Virus record (IMG/VR): IMGVR_UViG_3300009163_003453
Location: 1-58,913 of that record
Reading direction: 5' to 3' (one strand)
Source: a virus
Length of the DNA stretch: 58,913 bases
Part shown: piece by piece, positions 44,346-52,426 of the stretch
Numbering within the stretch: the stretch's first letter is position 1
Layout of the letters: each line of letters opens with the position of its first letter
Made by a program: the position numbers and the translations under genes
The notes under the pieces: generated by a model
The model's database searches: none
The model's input: only the letters and a program-made list of their open reading frames with translations
What the model was told of the DNA's origin: nothing

Positions 44346-45341
44346 TTAACGATTTGATTTTATTCCTTGTAATACATCCATCCAATGATCACACATTTCA
44401 TGAAGCATTTCAGTGAATGTGTAAGTTGTTTCCCATCCTAATTCTTTCCTAATTTTAGTTGAATCTCCTTTTAAGTAAGGAAGTTCCTCCGGTCGTAAGA
44501 ATTTAGGATTTTGTACAATATAGTCTTTATAATCTAAATTAAGATAGGAAAATACCACATCACACATATCTCTAACACTGTGAGTCTCCATTGTTGAAAC
44601 TACAAAATCGTCTGCTTCTGTGTGATTAATTATTTTGTGCATAGCCTTCACGTAATCTTTGGAATGTCCCCAATCTCTATATGAATCCATATTTCCCATT
44701 TCTAGCTTGTCAGCTAAACCTAGTTTAATCTCACATGCTCCTTTTACAACTTTATTAGTTACAAAGTTCGAACCCCTCCTAGGTGATTCATGATTGAAAA
44801 GTATACCATTACAAGCATGAAGACCGTAAGCTCTTCTATAATGTCTTACAATATTGTATCCAAACACTTTACTACATCCGTATGGAGATACTGGATTCAT
44901 TGGGGTCGTTTCTCTTTGGAATTTATCATCTTCAACAGAAAGTCCAAACATTTCAGAAGAACTTGCTTGATAGAATTTAGAATTAGGAACGATTCTTTTA
45001 TATGCCTCTAGCATATTAATAACCCCTATAGAATTAGACTGTACTGTATATTGTGGAATATCAAAACTAATCCTAACATGGCTTTGCGCACCAATATTAT
45101 AAATCTCATCAGGCTTAATTTCTGTTAACAATTTTTCAATTGATGTTTGATCTGTAAGATCTCCATAGTGAGTAAAAAGATTAGGATTATTTAATACAGA
45201 ATCTAATCTTGCTGATTGATTCTCGGATGTAGAATTTCTTCTAACCATTCCATGAACCTCATATCCGAGGGATAATAGATATTCGGAAAGATAGCTTCCA
45301 TCCTGTCCATTTATACCTGTAATAAAAGCTTTTTTTTCCAT
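44346..45341 (-). CDS. gmd: GDP-mannose 4,6-dehydratase
   Basis: This 331-residue SDR-type enzyme converts GDP-D-mannose to GDP-4-keto-6-deoxymannose, the parent of GDP-fucose, GDP-rhamnose, perosamine and colitose. The nucleotide-binding loop is GINGQDG (9-15); the catalytic Tyr154-x3-Lys158 lies in SPYGCSK. The start of the protein, ITGINGQDGSYL, and FNHESPRRG are Gmd hallmarks. A TATAAATA (T4-late-promoter-like) stretch lies about 10 bases before the start on the minus strand, at 45351-45358. No Fcl/GMER epimerase-reductase is in the window. Gmd is known from other phages and chloroviruses. Confidence 0.95.
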   Translation of the reverse strand: MEKKAFITGINGQDGSYLSEYLLSLGYEVHGMVRRNSTSENQSARLDSVLNNPNLFTHYGDLTDQTSIEKLLTEIKPDEIYNIGAQSHVRISFDIPQYTVQSNSIGVINMLEAYKRIVPNSKFYQASSSEMFGLSVEDDKFQRETTPMNPVSPYGCSKVFGYNIVRHYRRAYGLHACNGILFNHESPRRGSNFVTNKVVKGACEIKLGLADKLEMGNMDSYRDWGHSKDYVKAMHKIINHTEADDFVVSTMETHSVRDMCDVVFSYLNLDYKDYIVQNPKFLRPEELPYLKGDSTKIRKELGWETTYTFTEMLHEMCDHWMDVLQGIKSNR

Positions 45342-45386
45342 TATTTTTATTATTTATAAGATGTTCTGACCCCTCTATTTTTTATA

Positions 45387-45989
45387 TCATTTATTTTTAA
45401 AAAATTTCATCTGAGTTAAATCAGGCCAATCTGTATAGACCCATTTTCTTGGCTCTGTTTCTATTGCTTTTTGTAATTTAGATAATCCGATTTCAGCAGA
45501 CTCCGGCGTCATATAATAGTGGTAACCTATAGTATCAATATCCTGGTCTCTCCAAGGTATATTAGGAATCCTACCATCATAGCTCATTTTTTTAAGAGCT
45601 TCGTAATCTTCCTTGTTATCACATAGGATCATTCCACCTCTTCCGATACTTAAATGTTTCTGGTATTGGAAGCTTAAACACATAAATGTATTAGGAATAT
45701 AAGAATCCCTTCTCCATAAAACAGCAGCGTCTATTATTCTTTTATCACCATAATTTAAAGTATAATAATCTTCCCATTCTTCATCTCTCCATTCTCTTTC
45801 TAGCCCCATTTTTTCTGCTAAAAATGGAACGGACAGATATGTTCTGTTTGGTACGTTTATTTTTTTCTCCCTTGTATATCTTAGACATAACTCTATACCA
45901 TGTGTACAGCTGTCTACCGCTACTCCGTAAGGAGCACCAAAAAAAGAAGAAACGCTATTTTCGAATTCTTGAACTATTTCAAATGACAT
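45387..45989 (-). CDS. Miniature DegT/DnrJ/EryC1-type sugar aminotransferase
   Basis: This 200-residue protein is little more than half the usual 370-residue length. The core SFQYQKHLSIGRGGMIL (106-122) matches the PLP-lysine region of the DegT family, with Lys111 as the Schiff-base lysine. YGVAVDSCTHGIEL (21-34) corresponds to the substrate-binding turn. The usual C-terminal small domain is missing. Its stop and the next gene's start are normal, so it is not an obvious frameshift product. With Gmd nearby, an amino-sugar made from a 4-keto-6-deoxy-hexose is a fair hypothesis. It may also be a non-catalytic or partnered fragment. Confidence 0.7.
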   Translation of the reverse strand: MSFEIVQEFENSVSSFFGAPYGVAVDSCTHGIELCLRYTREKKINVPNRTYLSVPFLAEKMGLEREWRDEEWEDYYTLNYGDKRIIDAAVLWRRDSYIPNTFMCLSFQYQKHLSIGRGGMILCDNKEDYEALKKMSYDGRIPNIPWRDQDIDTIGYHYYMTPESAEIGLSKLQKAIETEPRKWVYTDWPDLTQMKFFKNK

Positions 45990-45990
45990 A

Positions 45991-46641
45991 TTAACTATTT
46001 TTTATTTTCCAATTTTCCCAAACCCATTCATAATTCCAGGTTCTTTCGTGGGTTTTTTCTAACTCATAATTTATAAGAGATCTTCTTCTTTCGTGGTCAT
46101 CTATAAATATATGATACTGAACCTGTATATTTTTAATTTTTTTCAATATCTCAGGATTACTAATAAGATAATCCAAAAGATCGTATTCACCACCCTCTAT
46201 ATTGATTTTAATTAAATCAACCTTCTCTATACTATTTTCTTCAAAAAAATCACCGATGGATTTTATCGTAATAATCTCCTTCTCACAATCAGACTCGATA
46301 TTTACAAAAGTGCTGCTTATATCACCGGTAACGGATATAGTACACTTTTGATCCACTCCAGATAAACCATATTTATAAACTTCTACTTTATCGTTATTTT
46401 CAAATTTATAATTACATATATTGTAATACCTATTAACCGGCTCGAAGACCATCACTTTACAGTTGTACCTTGAATATATGGATTCGGTAAAATTTCCGAT
46501 ATAACCTCCTAGATCCATCACTAATGAATTACTATCCATCTCAGGATAATTAAGTCTTCGATAAACATCTCCACTATCGGAAAGCCATCTCTCTATCTCC
46601 GAATTAAATATTTCCTCAATAGTTTGTTTTTCTTCACTCAT
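45991..46641 (-). CDS. FkbM-family methyltransferase
   Basis: This 216-residue protein has the SAM-binding VMDLGGYIGN (41-50), VFEPVNRYY (65-73) and KINIEGGEYDLL (145-156). The last corresponds to the family's KIDVEGaE motif. FkbM-like enzymes methylate hydroxyl groups on sugars and other small molecules. It lies 1 base from the DegT-type gene and overlaps the GT10-like gene by 4 bases (ATGA arrangement). It is the second methyltransferase of the operon, so the glycan may be methylated at two positions. Confidence 0.85.
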   Translation of the reverse strand: MSEEKQTIEEIFNSEIERWLSDSGDVYRRLNYPEMDSNSLVMDLGGYIGNFTESIYSRYNCKVMVFEPVNRYYNICNYKFENNDKVEVYKYGLSGVDQKCTISVTGDISSTFVNIESDCEKEIITIKSIGDFFEENSIEKVDLIKINIEGGEYDLLDYLISNPEILKKIKNIQVQYHIFIDDHERRRSLINYELEKTHERTWNYEWVWENWKIKNS

Positions 46642-47480
46642 ATTTGTTTTATAATTTTTTTTGATTGATCAATAATAGATTTATTAAATGAAGAATATTC
46701 CATTGATCTGTTATAATTATCCTCTATTGCATCTCTCATAGAATGATAGACATCCGGGGTTAAAAGGTTACATTTATTTATTATGTCCTGAGTAGATTCA
46801 CAATATATTATACCACTCATATTAAAAAAATCGCCTATATTACTAGGTCCATAATAAACTGGAACGGTTTTAGTTTGAAAACAGTCTATTATTTTTTCAG
46901 AAAAAGCATTTTTAATCTTATTTGTGTTTTCTATCGCAATATGAAATTGAGTATCGAAAAGCGGATTCTTACTTTCCTTGAGTATTAGCGATTTTTCGTA
47001 ATCAACACCATCTACTAGGGAATGTGAGCTTAGATAAAACCTAGTGGGTATTTTTATATTATTATTTAATTTATGAACCTCCCATCTTGTTAAATATCCA
47101 TCTAGTTTAGGCGAAAATGGACTAGCATGCTTATTGCCTACTAATGATGATACCCCGAAAATTTTTTCATTGAACTCATACCCGTAAGGTATCCAAGTAG
47201 TAGGAGTAACAGATAACATTGAATTCTTGAACTCATCTAATATATCTTGATGATAAGTTAAAATAAAGCTGTATTTATCGGGACAATCTCTTAGGTATCT
47301 AAACATTTTCTTTTTAAGATCGTCAAATGGCTCTAATATTTTTATAATCCTAATCCATCCTTCTGATATTTTTGTGGTAGGCATTTGATCAATAAATATC
47401 TCTACATTAATGTTATCATCAATATCACACATTTTAGATGCTGAATCTAACCAAGGAGCATAAATATTAATTATTCCCAT
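46638..47480 (-). CDS. GT10-like alpha-1,3-fucosyltransferase
   Basis: This 280-residue protein has the GT10 motif at 179-215: FHIAIENTNKIKNAFSEKII followed by TVPVYYGPSNI, with the family's ENS, TEK and PVVYG positions conserved. Bacterial FucT enzymes use GDP-fucose, which fits the nearby Gmd. No membrane anchor or heptad tail is seen. It is shorter than Helicobacter FucT and in line with other viral members. It overlaps the PhyH-like gene by 14 bases and the FkbM-type gene by 4. Another deoxyhexose donor is also possible. Confidence 0.75.
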   Translation of the reverse strand: MGIINIYAPWLDSASKMCDIDDNINVEIFIDQMPTTKISEGWIRIIKILEPFDDLKKKMFRYLRDCPDKYSFILTYHQDILDEFKNSMLSVTPTTWIPYGYEFNEKIFGVSSLVGNKHASPFSPKLDGYLTRWEVHKLNNNIKIPTRFYLSSHSLVDGVDYEKSLILKESKNPLFDTQFHIAIENTNKIKNAFSEKIIDCFQTKTVPVYYGPSNIGDFFNMSGIIYCESTQDIINKCNLLTPDVYHSMRDAIEDNYNRSMEYSSFNKSIIDQSKKIIKQI

Positions 47481-48378
47481 TCTGAAGATAAGTCTTTATA
47501 TTGTTATCATCGTTACACCATTTTTCAGCATATCTTCCTTCTAATGGGCGAGAAAACATAGGATGATAATGTTTATTACATCCTTTGAAAAAATAGTGAC
47601 TAGCTTGTGTTAATCTCGTCTTATTTAAATCTGTAACACCCTCCACGTTACATCCTCCATGTAACATATTAGAAGCCCATATAAGAGCCTGCCCTTTTTT
47701 AAGCTTAACAATCATTGGCTCAGCTTTTTTAGCTTCGATAAGATCAATTAAGAAATTCTCATACTTCTCGTAATTAACAGCTTCACCGTTTTCAATATCA
47801 TCTGGATGTGGAAGGTTTAAATTGTGATACTCGTATAAGTTCCATTTATGACTCCCTGGAACAATTTTCAGTGACCCGTTAGTCTCGTCGACATCTTCGA
47901 ATGCTACCCAAACACCAACCATCCATAAAGCAGGCACCGTATGAAAGTGTATAATATCACTATGTAAAGGCTGATTACTTCCTTTTATAAAATTGATAGT
48001 TGAAAAAGGAAAAGGCTCCTTTGCATATAAAAAAGATAAAGTATCCATTACTTTCTTATTCATAGTAAGATTAGCTATAGGTTTACTTTTTCTCCAATGT
48101 TCAAATATTCTTTTACTCTCAGTATATGTAAAGTGATCTGCGTGATATTTAGTATTTTCGTCGTTTATTGCTTCGTACATATCAGAAACAATAGGATCTA
48201 TATCTTCATCATTTAATTCTAAATCAATTATTAAATATCCTTTCTCGTGATAACTGACACACATCTCTTTCTGCTCATCAGTTAGAGTTGTATCATTTTT
48301 TAATAATTCATAAAAAAACGGAGATTCTACCCAAGGAATATCCAGCGATTCTTTATCTTTAAAATAATCAATCTTCAT
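47467..48378 (-). CDS. Phytanoyl-CoA dioxygenase (PhyH)-like Fe(II)/2-oxoglutarate enzyme
   Basis: This 303-residue protein has the iron-binding triad laid out as His139-x-Asp141 (PLHSDIIHF) and His240 (MLHGG), with Arg255 (KTRLTQASHYFF) as the likely 2-oxoglutarate contact. NGSLKIVPGSHK (167-178) is the typical loop of this group. PhyH-type enzymes hydroxylate small molecules. In phage and bacterial glycan clusters they are thought to oxidise a sugar or lipid carbon. It overlaps both neighbours by 11-14 bases. The substrate is unknown. Confidence 0.85.
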   Translation of the reverse strand: MKIDYFKDKESLDIPWVESPFFYELLKNDTTLTDEQKEMCVSYHEKGYLIIDLELNDEDIDPIVSDMYEAINDENTKYHADHFTYTESKRIFEHWRKSKPIANLTMNKKVMDTLSFLYAKEPFPFSTINFIKGSNQPLHSDIIHFHTVPALWMVGVWVAFEDVDETNGSLKIVPGSHKWNLYEYHNLNLPHPDDIENGEAVNYEKYENFLIDLIEAKKAEPMIVKLKKGQALIWASNMLHGGCNVEGVTDLNKTRLTQASHYFFKGCNKHYHPMFSRPLEGRYAEKWCNDDNNIKTYLQNGNN

Positions 48379-48889
48379 AGTTCATTAATTTATTTGCACT
48401 TTCTATTATTCTTTCTTTTTCTCTTTTTTTAATAGGACGGGCTGGACTTCCAGCGTATATTGTCCAAGGCTCAGTGTCTTTAGTTACTAATGAGTTAGCT
48501 CCTACTATACATCCTTCTCCTAAAGTAACTCCTGGTAAAACTGTACAGTTAACACCAAGAGTAGCATACCTTTCAAAAATTACTGGCTTATTAATAACCG
48601 TTCTGTGTTCAATAGGAACAACAGGAGATATTAGTCCTTGTGTGAAATCATCAGTAGCACAAACTATTCTACTTCCCGATCCAATATTAGTAAAATCTCC
48701 CATAACTAAAAGAGCTGGTGCACCTCCTATAACAGAAACGCTTGGTGCAATATGAATATAGCTTCCCATTTTAAGTTGTGTAGAAATGTATGTCCATTGG
48801 TCAATCGCTATATGATCTCCCATTTCTATCAATTCTGGTCTACATAAAACCGCTAATTCACTTATTCTTACATCTTCCCCTTTTTTCAT
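48368..48889 (-). CDS. Hexapeptide-repeat (left-handed beta-helix) acyltransferase
   Basis: This 173-residue protein has the repeating [LIV]-G-x4 pattern in two blocks: LKMGSYIHIAPSVSVIGG and YATLGVNCTVLPGVTLGEGC. A final IVGANSLVTKDTEPWTIYAG (127-146) is the usual end of O-acetyltransferases. The catalytic His of the family is not clear, because the loop has changed. Many such enzymes N- or O-acylate nucleotide sugars or glycans. It overlaps the PhyH gene by 11 bases and is 1 base from the ketosynthase. Acetyl or a longer acyl group is possible. Confidence 0.8.
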   Translation of the reverse strand: MKKGEDVRISELAVLCRPELIEMGDHIAIDQWTYISTQLKMGSYIHIAPSVSVIGGAPALLVMGDFTNIGSGSRIVCATDDFTQGLISPVVPIEHRTVINKPVIFERYATLGVNCTVLPGVTLGEGCIVGANSLVTKDTEPWTIYAGSPARPIKKREKERIIESANKLMNYED

Positions 48890-48890
48890 C

Positions 48891-49835
48891 CTATTGATAA
48901 TTTACAATTAAAGAACCCCATGTCCACCCAGATCCTATAGCAGTTAATAATATCTTATCGCCTTTTTCAATTTCCCCATTATTTATTGCTTCATCTAAAG
49001 CAATAGGTATAGACGAACCGGCAATATTTGCATACTTATCCATTACTGTTTTAACCTTATTAAAAGGTATATTGTTTTTTTCTGCAATTATCTTAAGTAT
49101 ATTAATACTTGGCTGGTGTGGAACTACCATTTTTATATCATCAATAGTTAGATTAGTTCCCTTTAGTACACTGTTTATAGAATCTGGCAATACTGATATA
49201 GCTTGATCCCAAACTTCTTTACCTCTCATTATAAAAGGAGAATCCAAAGGCATAACAAATCCTGTCATACCTGTTCCAGATCCATTCGAGTTTATTTCAC
49301 TGTAAATCCATCCGTTATCTGATTCTCCTATAATAACTGCACCTGCGCCATCTCCAAAAAATACGCTATGTTGATCTTCAAAATTAGTATGCTTAGAATA
49401 AGATTCTGTTGCAATTATTAATATATTTTTAAAAGCTTTAGTGCTAATGAGAGAACTTCCTAAAGTTATCCCGTAGACAAATCCAGAACAAACGGCATTT
49501 ATATCAAATGCAGGAACGTTTTTCTTTATTCCTAATTTGTAATGTATAGTACATGCTGTAGAAGGTGATATTTTTTCAGGACTAGACGTAGCAACAATAA
49601 TCATATCTAAATCCTCTTTATCAATTCCTGATTTTTCCAATACAGATAATGCAGCTTGATATCCCATTTCAGAAACAGTTTCTTCACTATTAGATATTCT
49701 TCTTTCTCTTATACCTAATTTATTAAAGATCCACTCATCCGAGGTATTTACTCTGCTTGCTATTTCACTATTTGTTAATACCTTACTTGGTAAATATGAT
49801 GAAGTACCTTTTATTGTTACGTTATTATATTTCAT
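48891..49835 (-). CDS. FabH-like 3-oxoacyl-ACP synthase III
   Basis: This 314-residue protein has the full thiolase-fold Cys-His-Asn triad: Cys116 (NAVCSGF), His240 (VPHQPSI) and Asn270 (YANIAGSS). The family usually starts fatty-acid synthesis from acetyl-CoA and malonyl-ACP, and relatives transfer acyl groups to sugars. Beside an SDR reductase and a hexapeptide acyltransferase it could make a short 3-hydroxyacyl group for the glycan. No acyl carrier protein is in the window. It is 3 bases from the GT11 gene and 1 base from the acyltransferase. It is not needed for housekeeping in a phage, so a special substrate is likely. Confidence 0.9.
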   Translation of the reverse strand: MKYNNVTIKGTSSYLPSKVLTNSEIASRVNTSDEWIFNKLGIRERRISNSEETVSEMGYQAALSVLEKSGIDKEDLDMIIVATSSPEKISPSTACTIHYKLGIKKNVPAFDINAVCSGFVYGITLGSSLISTKAFKNILIIATESYSKHTNFEDQHSVFFGDGAGAVIIGESDNGWIYSEINSNGSGTGMTGFVMPLDSPFIMRGKEVWDQAISVLPDSINSVLKGTNLTIDDIKMVVPHQPSINILKIIAEKNNIPFNKVKTVMDKYANIAGSSIPIALDEAINNGEIEKGDKILLTAIGSGWTWGSLIVNYQ

Positions 49836-49838
49836 ATC

Positions 49839-50633
49839 TTATAATTTTATCCACGTATTAGGTACTATATCAACATCCGAATAACCAGGGTCAATTCTAC
49901 CAAACCATTTCATAGGTGAAATCACCTTCTTATTTTCGTTTTTGTTTAGCCAAGCTCCCCACCATGAAAAGCTAGAGCTTGATATTATATTATGTTTACA
50001 CATCGACATCAAAAAAAGCTCTATGTAATCCTTGTCCTCAATAAAAATAAATTTATCTCCTAAAAAATTCTGTTTAGCGTACTCTATATCGTCACTGAAT
50101 ATTATGTATTTTTCAGCATTAATTATATTCATTGCTGAATTGTACCAATCCATATTTTTTGTATGGTGTTTGCTATTTTGATCCAGAGAATAATCACCTC
50201 TTCTAACATGAATAGCACATGTTTCACCTTCTAGAATATTTCTATATTTTTCAATCTGTTGTAAGACAAAATCAGATGGTTCGAATAAATTTAAAATGTG
50301 ATTTCTGTCAGTAAAGTATTTCTCAGTTTGAAAGTATCCATGATAAATTGCTCCATCCCTGTAAGGAATAGGCGAATAATTAAATGGGCATAATATTTTT
50401 CTGTCGCCATTACCTATATCGTTCCATTTAAAATTCTTAAATATTTTTAAATAGTCCTGCGTAGATACATCAGAATTAGGATAAACCCTAGTTCTATCGT
50501 CCTGTACTTTAGCTAAATGCGATTTAACATTAGGAAAATATGCAATGTTATTGTGTGATTTTGCTAAATTTTCAACAGCAGCAATCACAAACATCATATT
50601 TCCAAGCCCTCCTAGTATATTTCCTCCTATCAT
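49839..50633 (-). CDS. GT11-like alpha-1,2-fucosyltransferase
   Basis: This 264-residue protein has GGLGNMMF (8-15), the family's N-terminal GGLGNQ-like loop, then IHVRRGDYSL (141-150) as the nucleotide-sugar motif. SSSFSWWGAWL (219-229) is the family's third motif. GT11 enzymes add fucose from GDP-fucose to galactose in bacterial and viral glycans. Together with the GT10-like gene it suggests fucose or a related 6-deoxyhexose as branch sugar. No membrane anchor is present. It overlaps the cupin by 4 bases. Confidence 0.85.
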   Translation of the reverse strand: MIGGNILGGLGNMMFVIAAVENLAKSHNNIAYFPNVKSHLAKVQDDRTRVYPNSDVSTQDYLKIFKNFKWNDIGNGDRKILCPFNYSPIPYRDGAIYHGYFQTEKYFTDRNHILNLFEPSDFVLQQIEKYRNILEGETCAIHVRRGDYSLDQNSKHHTKNMDWYNSAMNIINAEKYIIFSDDIEYAKQNFLGDKFIFIEDKDYIELFLMSMCKHNIISSSSFSWWGAWLNKNENKKVISPMKWFGRIDPGYSDVDIVPNTWIKL

Positions 50634-51043
50634 TGTAAAAATACTTTATCTAATTTTTGTCCTTCGTAAGGTCCAGTTTTATATTCATAAACTATAGTGT
50701 CGTCCTCTAAAATTTCGTATGTATGTCCGCCATAAAGGGTAAAGCTTGCATCGCCTGGATATAATACCGGCTCTGCAATTAACTTATCATCTATATCGTA
50801 GAATTTACATTTAACACTTCCTTTTATTACCACCCAAGATTCCTGAGCTATCTGAGCTTCATATGTTCTTTGTTTAGTGATATGCTTATGGGGAGGAAAT
50901 GTTTTATCTTTCTCCATTTTTAAAGTAGCGCATTGAATAAAATTATGCTCAGGAACAACCTCAGTTCTTTTTTCTATTTCGGATAATCTATTAATTATGT
51001 GTAATAGTTTTCCTTCTTCTACGTTTGAATATATTTTTTCCAT
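50630..51043 (-). CDS. Cupin-fold sugar-modifying or carrier protein
   Basis: This 137-residue protein has a single cupin barrel: HKH (52-54), a PGD turn (96-98) and GGH (105-107), which together give the metal-binding cluster. Small cupins of this type (for example FdtA- or WxcM-like) act as sugar isomerases or as acyl-handling partners in O-antigen clusters. It lies 1 base from the SDR and overlaps GT11 by 4 bases. The role is inferred from neighbours. It could also be a regulatory or structural cupin. Confidence 0.7.
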   Translation of the reverse strand: MEKIYSNVEEGKLLHIINRLSEIEKRTEVVPEHNFIQCATLKMEKDKTFPPHKHITKQRTYEAQIAQESWVVIKGSVKCKFYDIDDKLIAEPVLYPGDASFTLYGGHTYEILEDDTIVYEYKTGPYEGQKLDKVFLQ

Positions 51044-51044
51044 A

Positions 51045-51758
51045 TTATTTTTTGATTTGAAATGGTCTTATAATTATTTCACTTATGTTCATTCCGTCTT
51101 CCACCTCTATTGTACTCATTATCTGTGATGCAACCCATTCTGCTGTCATACCATTTTCAAAGCTAGGTTTAAATTTAGTAAGAATATCAGAATTTTTAGT
51201 TTGATCTATGAAAGGGGTATTAACAGATCCAGGGCTAATTGTAGTCACTCTTATCTTTTTAGAAAGTTCAGCTCTTAGGCTTTCACTAATAGCAAGTACC
51301 GCATGCTTAGTAGCACAATATACTCCAGATTCAGGAAATACATGATGTGAAGCTACTGATCCTAAATTTATTACCTGTCCATTAGATTCTATTAAATATG
51401 GTAGGAAATAATAAAGCACGTTTAATACCCCTTTAACGTTAACATCTATCATTTTGTGCCAATCATCTAACTCAGAATCTATTAGATTATCGAATATTCC
51501 TATTCCTGCATTATTTAATAAAACATCAACACCACCTATTTTTTTAACAACATCCATAGATAGGTTTTTTACATCATCTGAATTAGTTACGTCCGCTTTT
51601 AAATAAAAAGTACCAGGATTATCATCAGCTAATTTTTTAAGAACTTTTTCGTTTCTTCCAGTAATAAAAACAGTGTGACCATTTTTTACAGCATGTTTAA
51701 AAGTGGCTTCACCTATACCGCTAGTGGCTCCTGTAATTAATATTCTTTTTTTCTTCAT
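51045..51758 (-). CDS. Short-chain dehydrogenase/reductase (SDR)
   Basis: This 237-residue classical SDR has the NADP/NAD loop GATSGIG (10-16), structural NNAG (82-85), catalytic Ser134 and Tyr147-x3-Lys151 (YCATK). Such enzymes reduce ketones on sugars or on 3-oxoacyl groups. Its neighbour is the FabH-like synthase, so a 3-oxoacyl to 3-hydroxyacyl step is one reading. Another is a 4-keto-sugar reductase that would replace the missing Fcl. It shares a single base with the GT25 gene. Confidence 0.85.
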   Translation of the reverse strand: MKKKRILITGATSGIGEATFKHAVKNGHTVFITGRNEKVLKKLADDNPGTFYLKADVTNSDDVKNLSMDVVKKIGGVDVLLNNAGIGIFDNLIDSELDDWHKMIDVNVKGVLNVLYYFLPYLIESNGQVINLGSVASHHVFPESGVYCATKHAVLAISESLRAELSKKIRVTTISPGSVNTPFIDQTKNSDILTKFKPSFENGMTAEWVASQIMSTIEVEDGMNISEIIIRPFQIKK

Positions 51759-52426
51759 TATAATAGATGTTTGGTGTTATCCTTGAATTTACCTTCCATC
51801 CAACTGTAATCTGCAAATGCGTCATGTATATCGCTATGGTTACTAGCTTGTACTGCAGTTATAGGGAAAGTACAGTAGCTCTTAAAGTTTTCCTGCCCAT
51901 AATCAGAAAGCCATACATCTATTATAGGTATATTTCTCCGTTCAAAGTTTTCAATAAAATAATCATAGAAGCTCTCGTGATATGCTACTGCATGAGTTGC
52001 AAATCCTTTTTTTAAGGCTAAAAGATTTTCATCCTCTTTATTTAAAGGAACATGTGTGTTTGCGCCAAGATAAAAAAGACTCCAATCTCTATTTTTTAAC
52101 TGATCAACAGATCTGTCAATTGAATCTATATTAATAAAATCAACATCGTCCTCTAACACCAATACAGATTTTAGGCCCTCTTCCTTTGCTCTTTTGATAA
52201 TATTTATATGGGATAATAAACACCCATATAAAGGTATTTTTATTTTTTCAGTGTCCTTAGTATATGGTATGTCATCAGAAGGATTAGGAACTATACCAGG
52301 AAATCTTTCAACTAAATCCATTACTGAATTCTGTTCGAATATATTATTACATCTATCTAATCTATCTTTACGTTTATCAAGATTTATCAAGAATACTTTA
52401 TCGAAATATTCAAATGCTTTTCTCAT
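51758..52426 (-). CDS. GT25-like LPS glycosyltransferase
   Basis: This 222-residue protein begins in the GT25 manner with FDKVFLINLDKRKDRLD (8-24) and has the metal-binding LVLEDDVDF (89-97). GT25 enzymes, for example LgtB-like ones, add galactose or glucose to LPS or protein glycans. No membrane anchor is seen. It overlaps the next gene by 4 bases. The acceptor and the sugar are not known. Confidence 0.85.
   Translation of the reverse strand: MRKAFEYFDKVFLINLDKRKDRLDRCNNIFEQNSVMDLVERFPGIVPNPSDDIPYTKDTEKIKIPLYGCLLSHINIIKRAKEEGLKSVLVLEDDVDFINIDSIDRSVDQLKNRDWSLFYLGANTHVPLNKEDENLLALKKGFATHAVAYHESFYDYFIENFERRNIPIIDVWLSDYGQENFKSYCTFPITAVQASNHSDIHDAFADYSWMEGKFKDNTKHLL

Noticed and set aside
45351-45358. 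TATAAATA (T4 late promoter consensus) before gmd
   Set aside because: This is an exact eight-base match, but single copies are expected by chance in this base composition, and gmd sits inside an operon. Kept only as a note.
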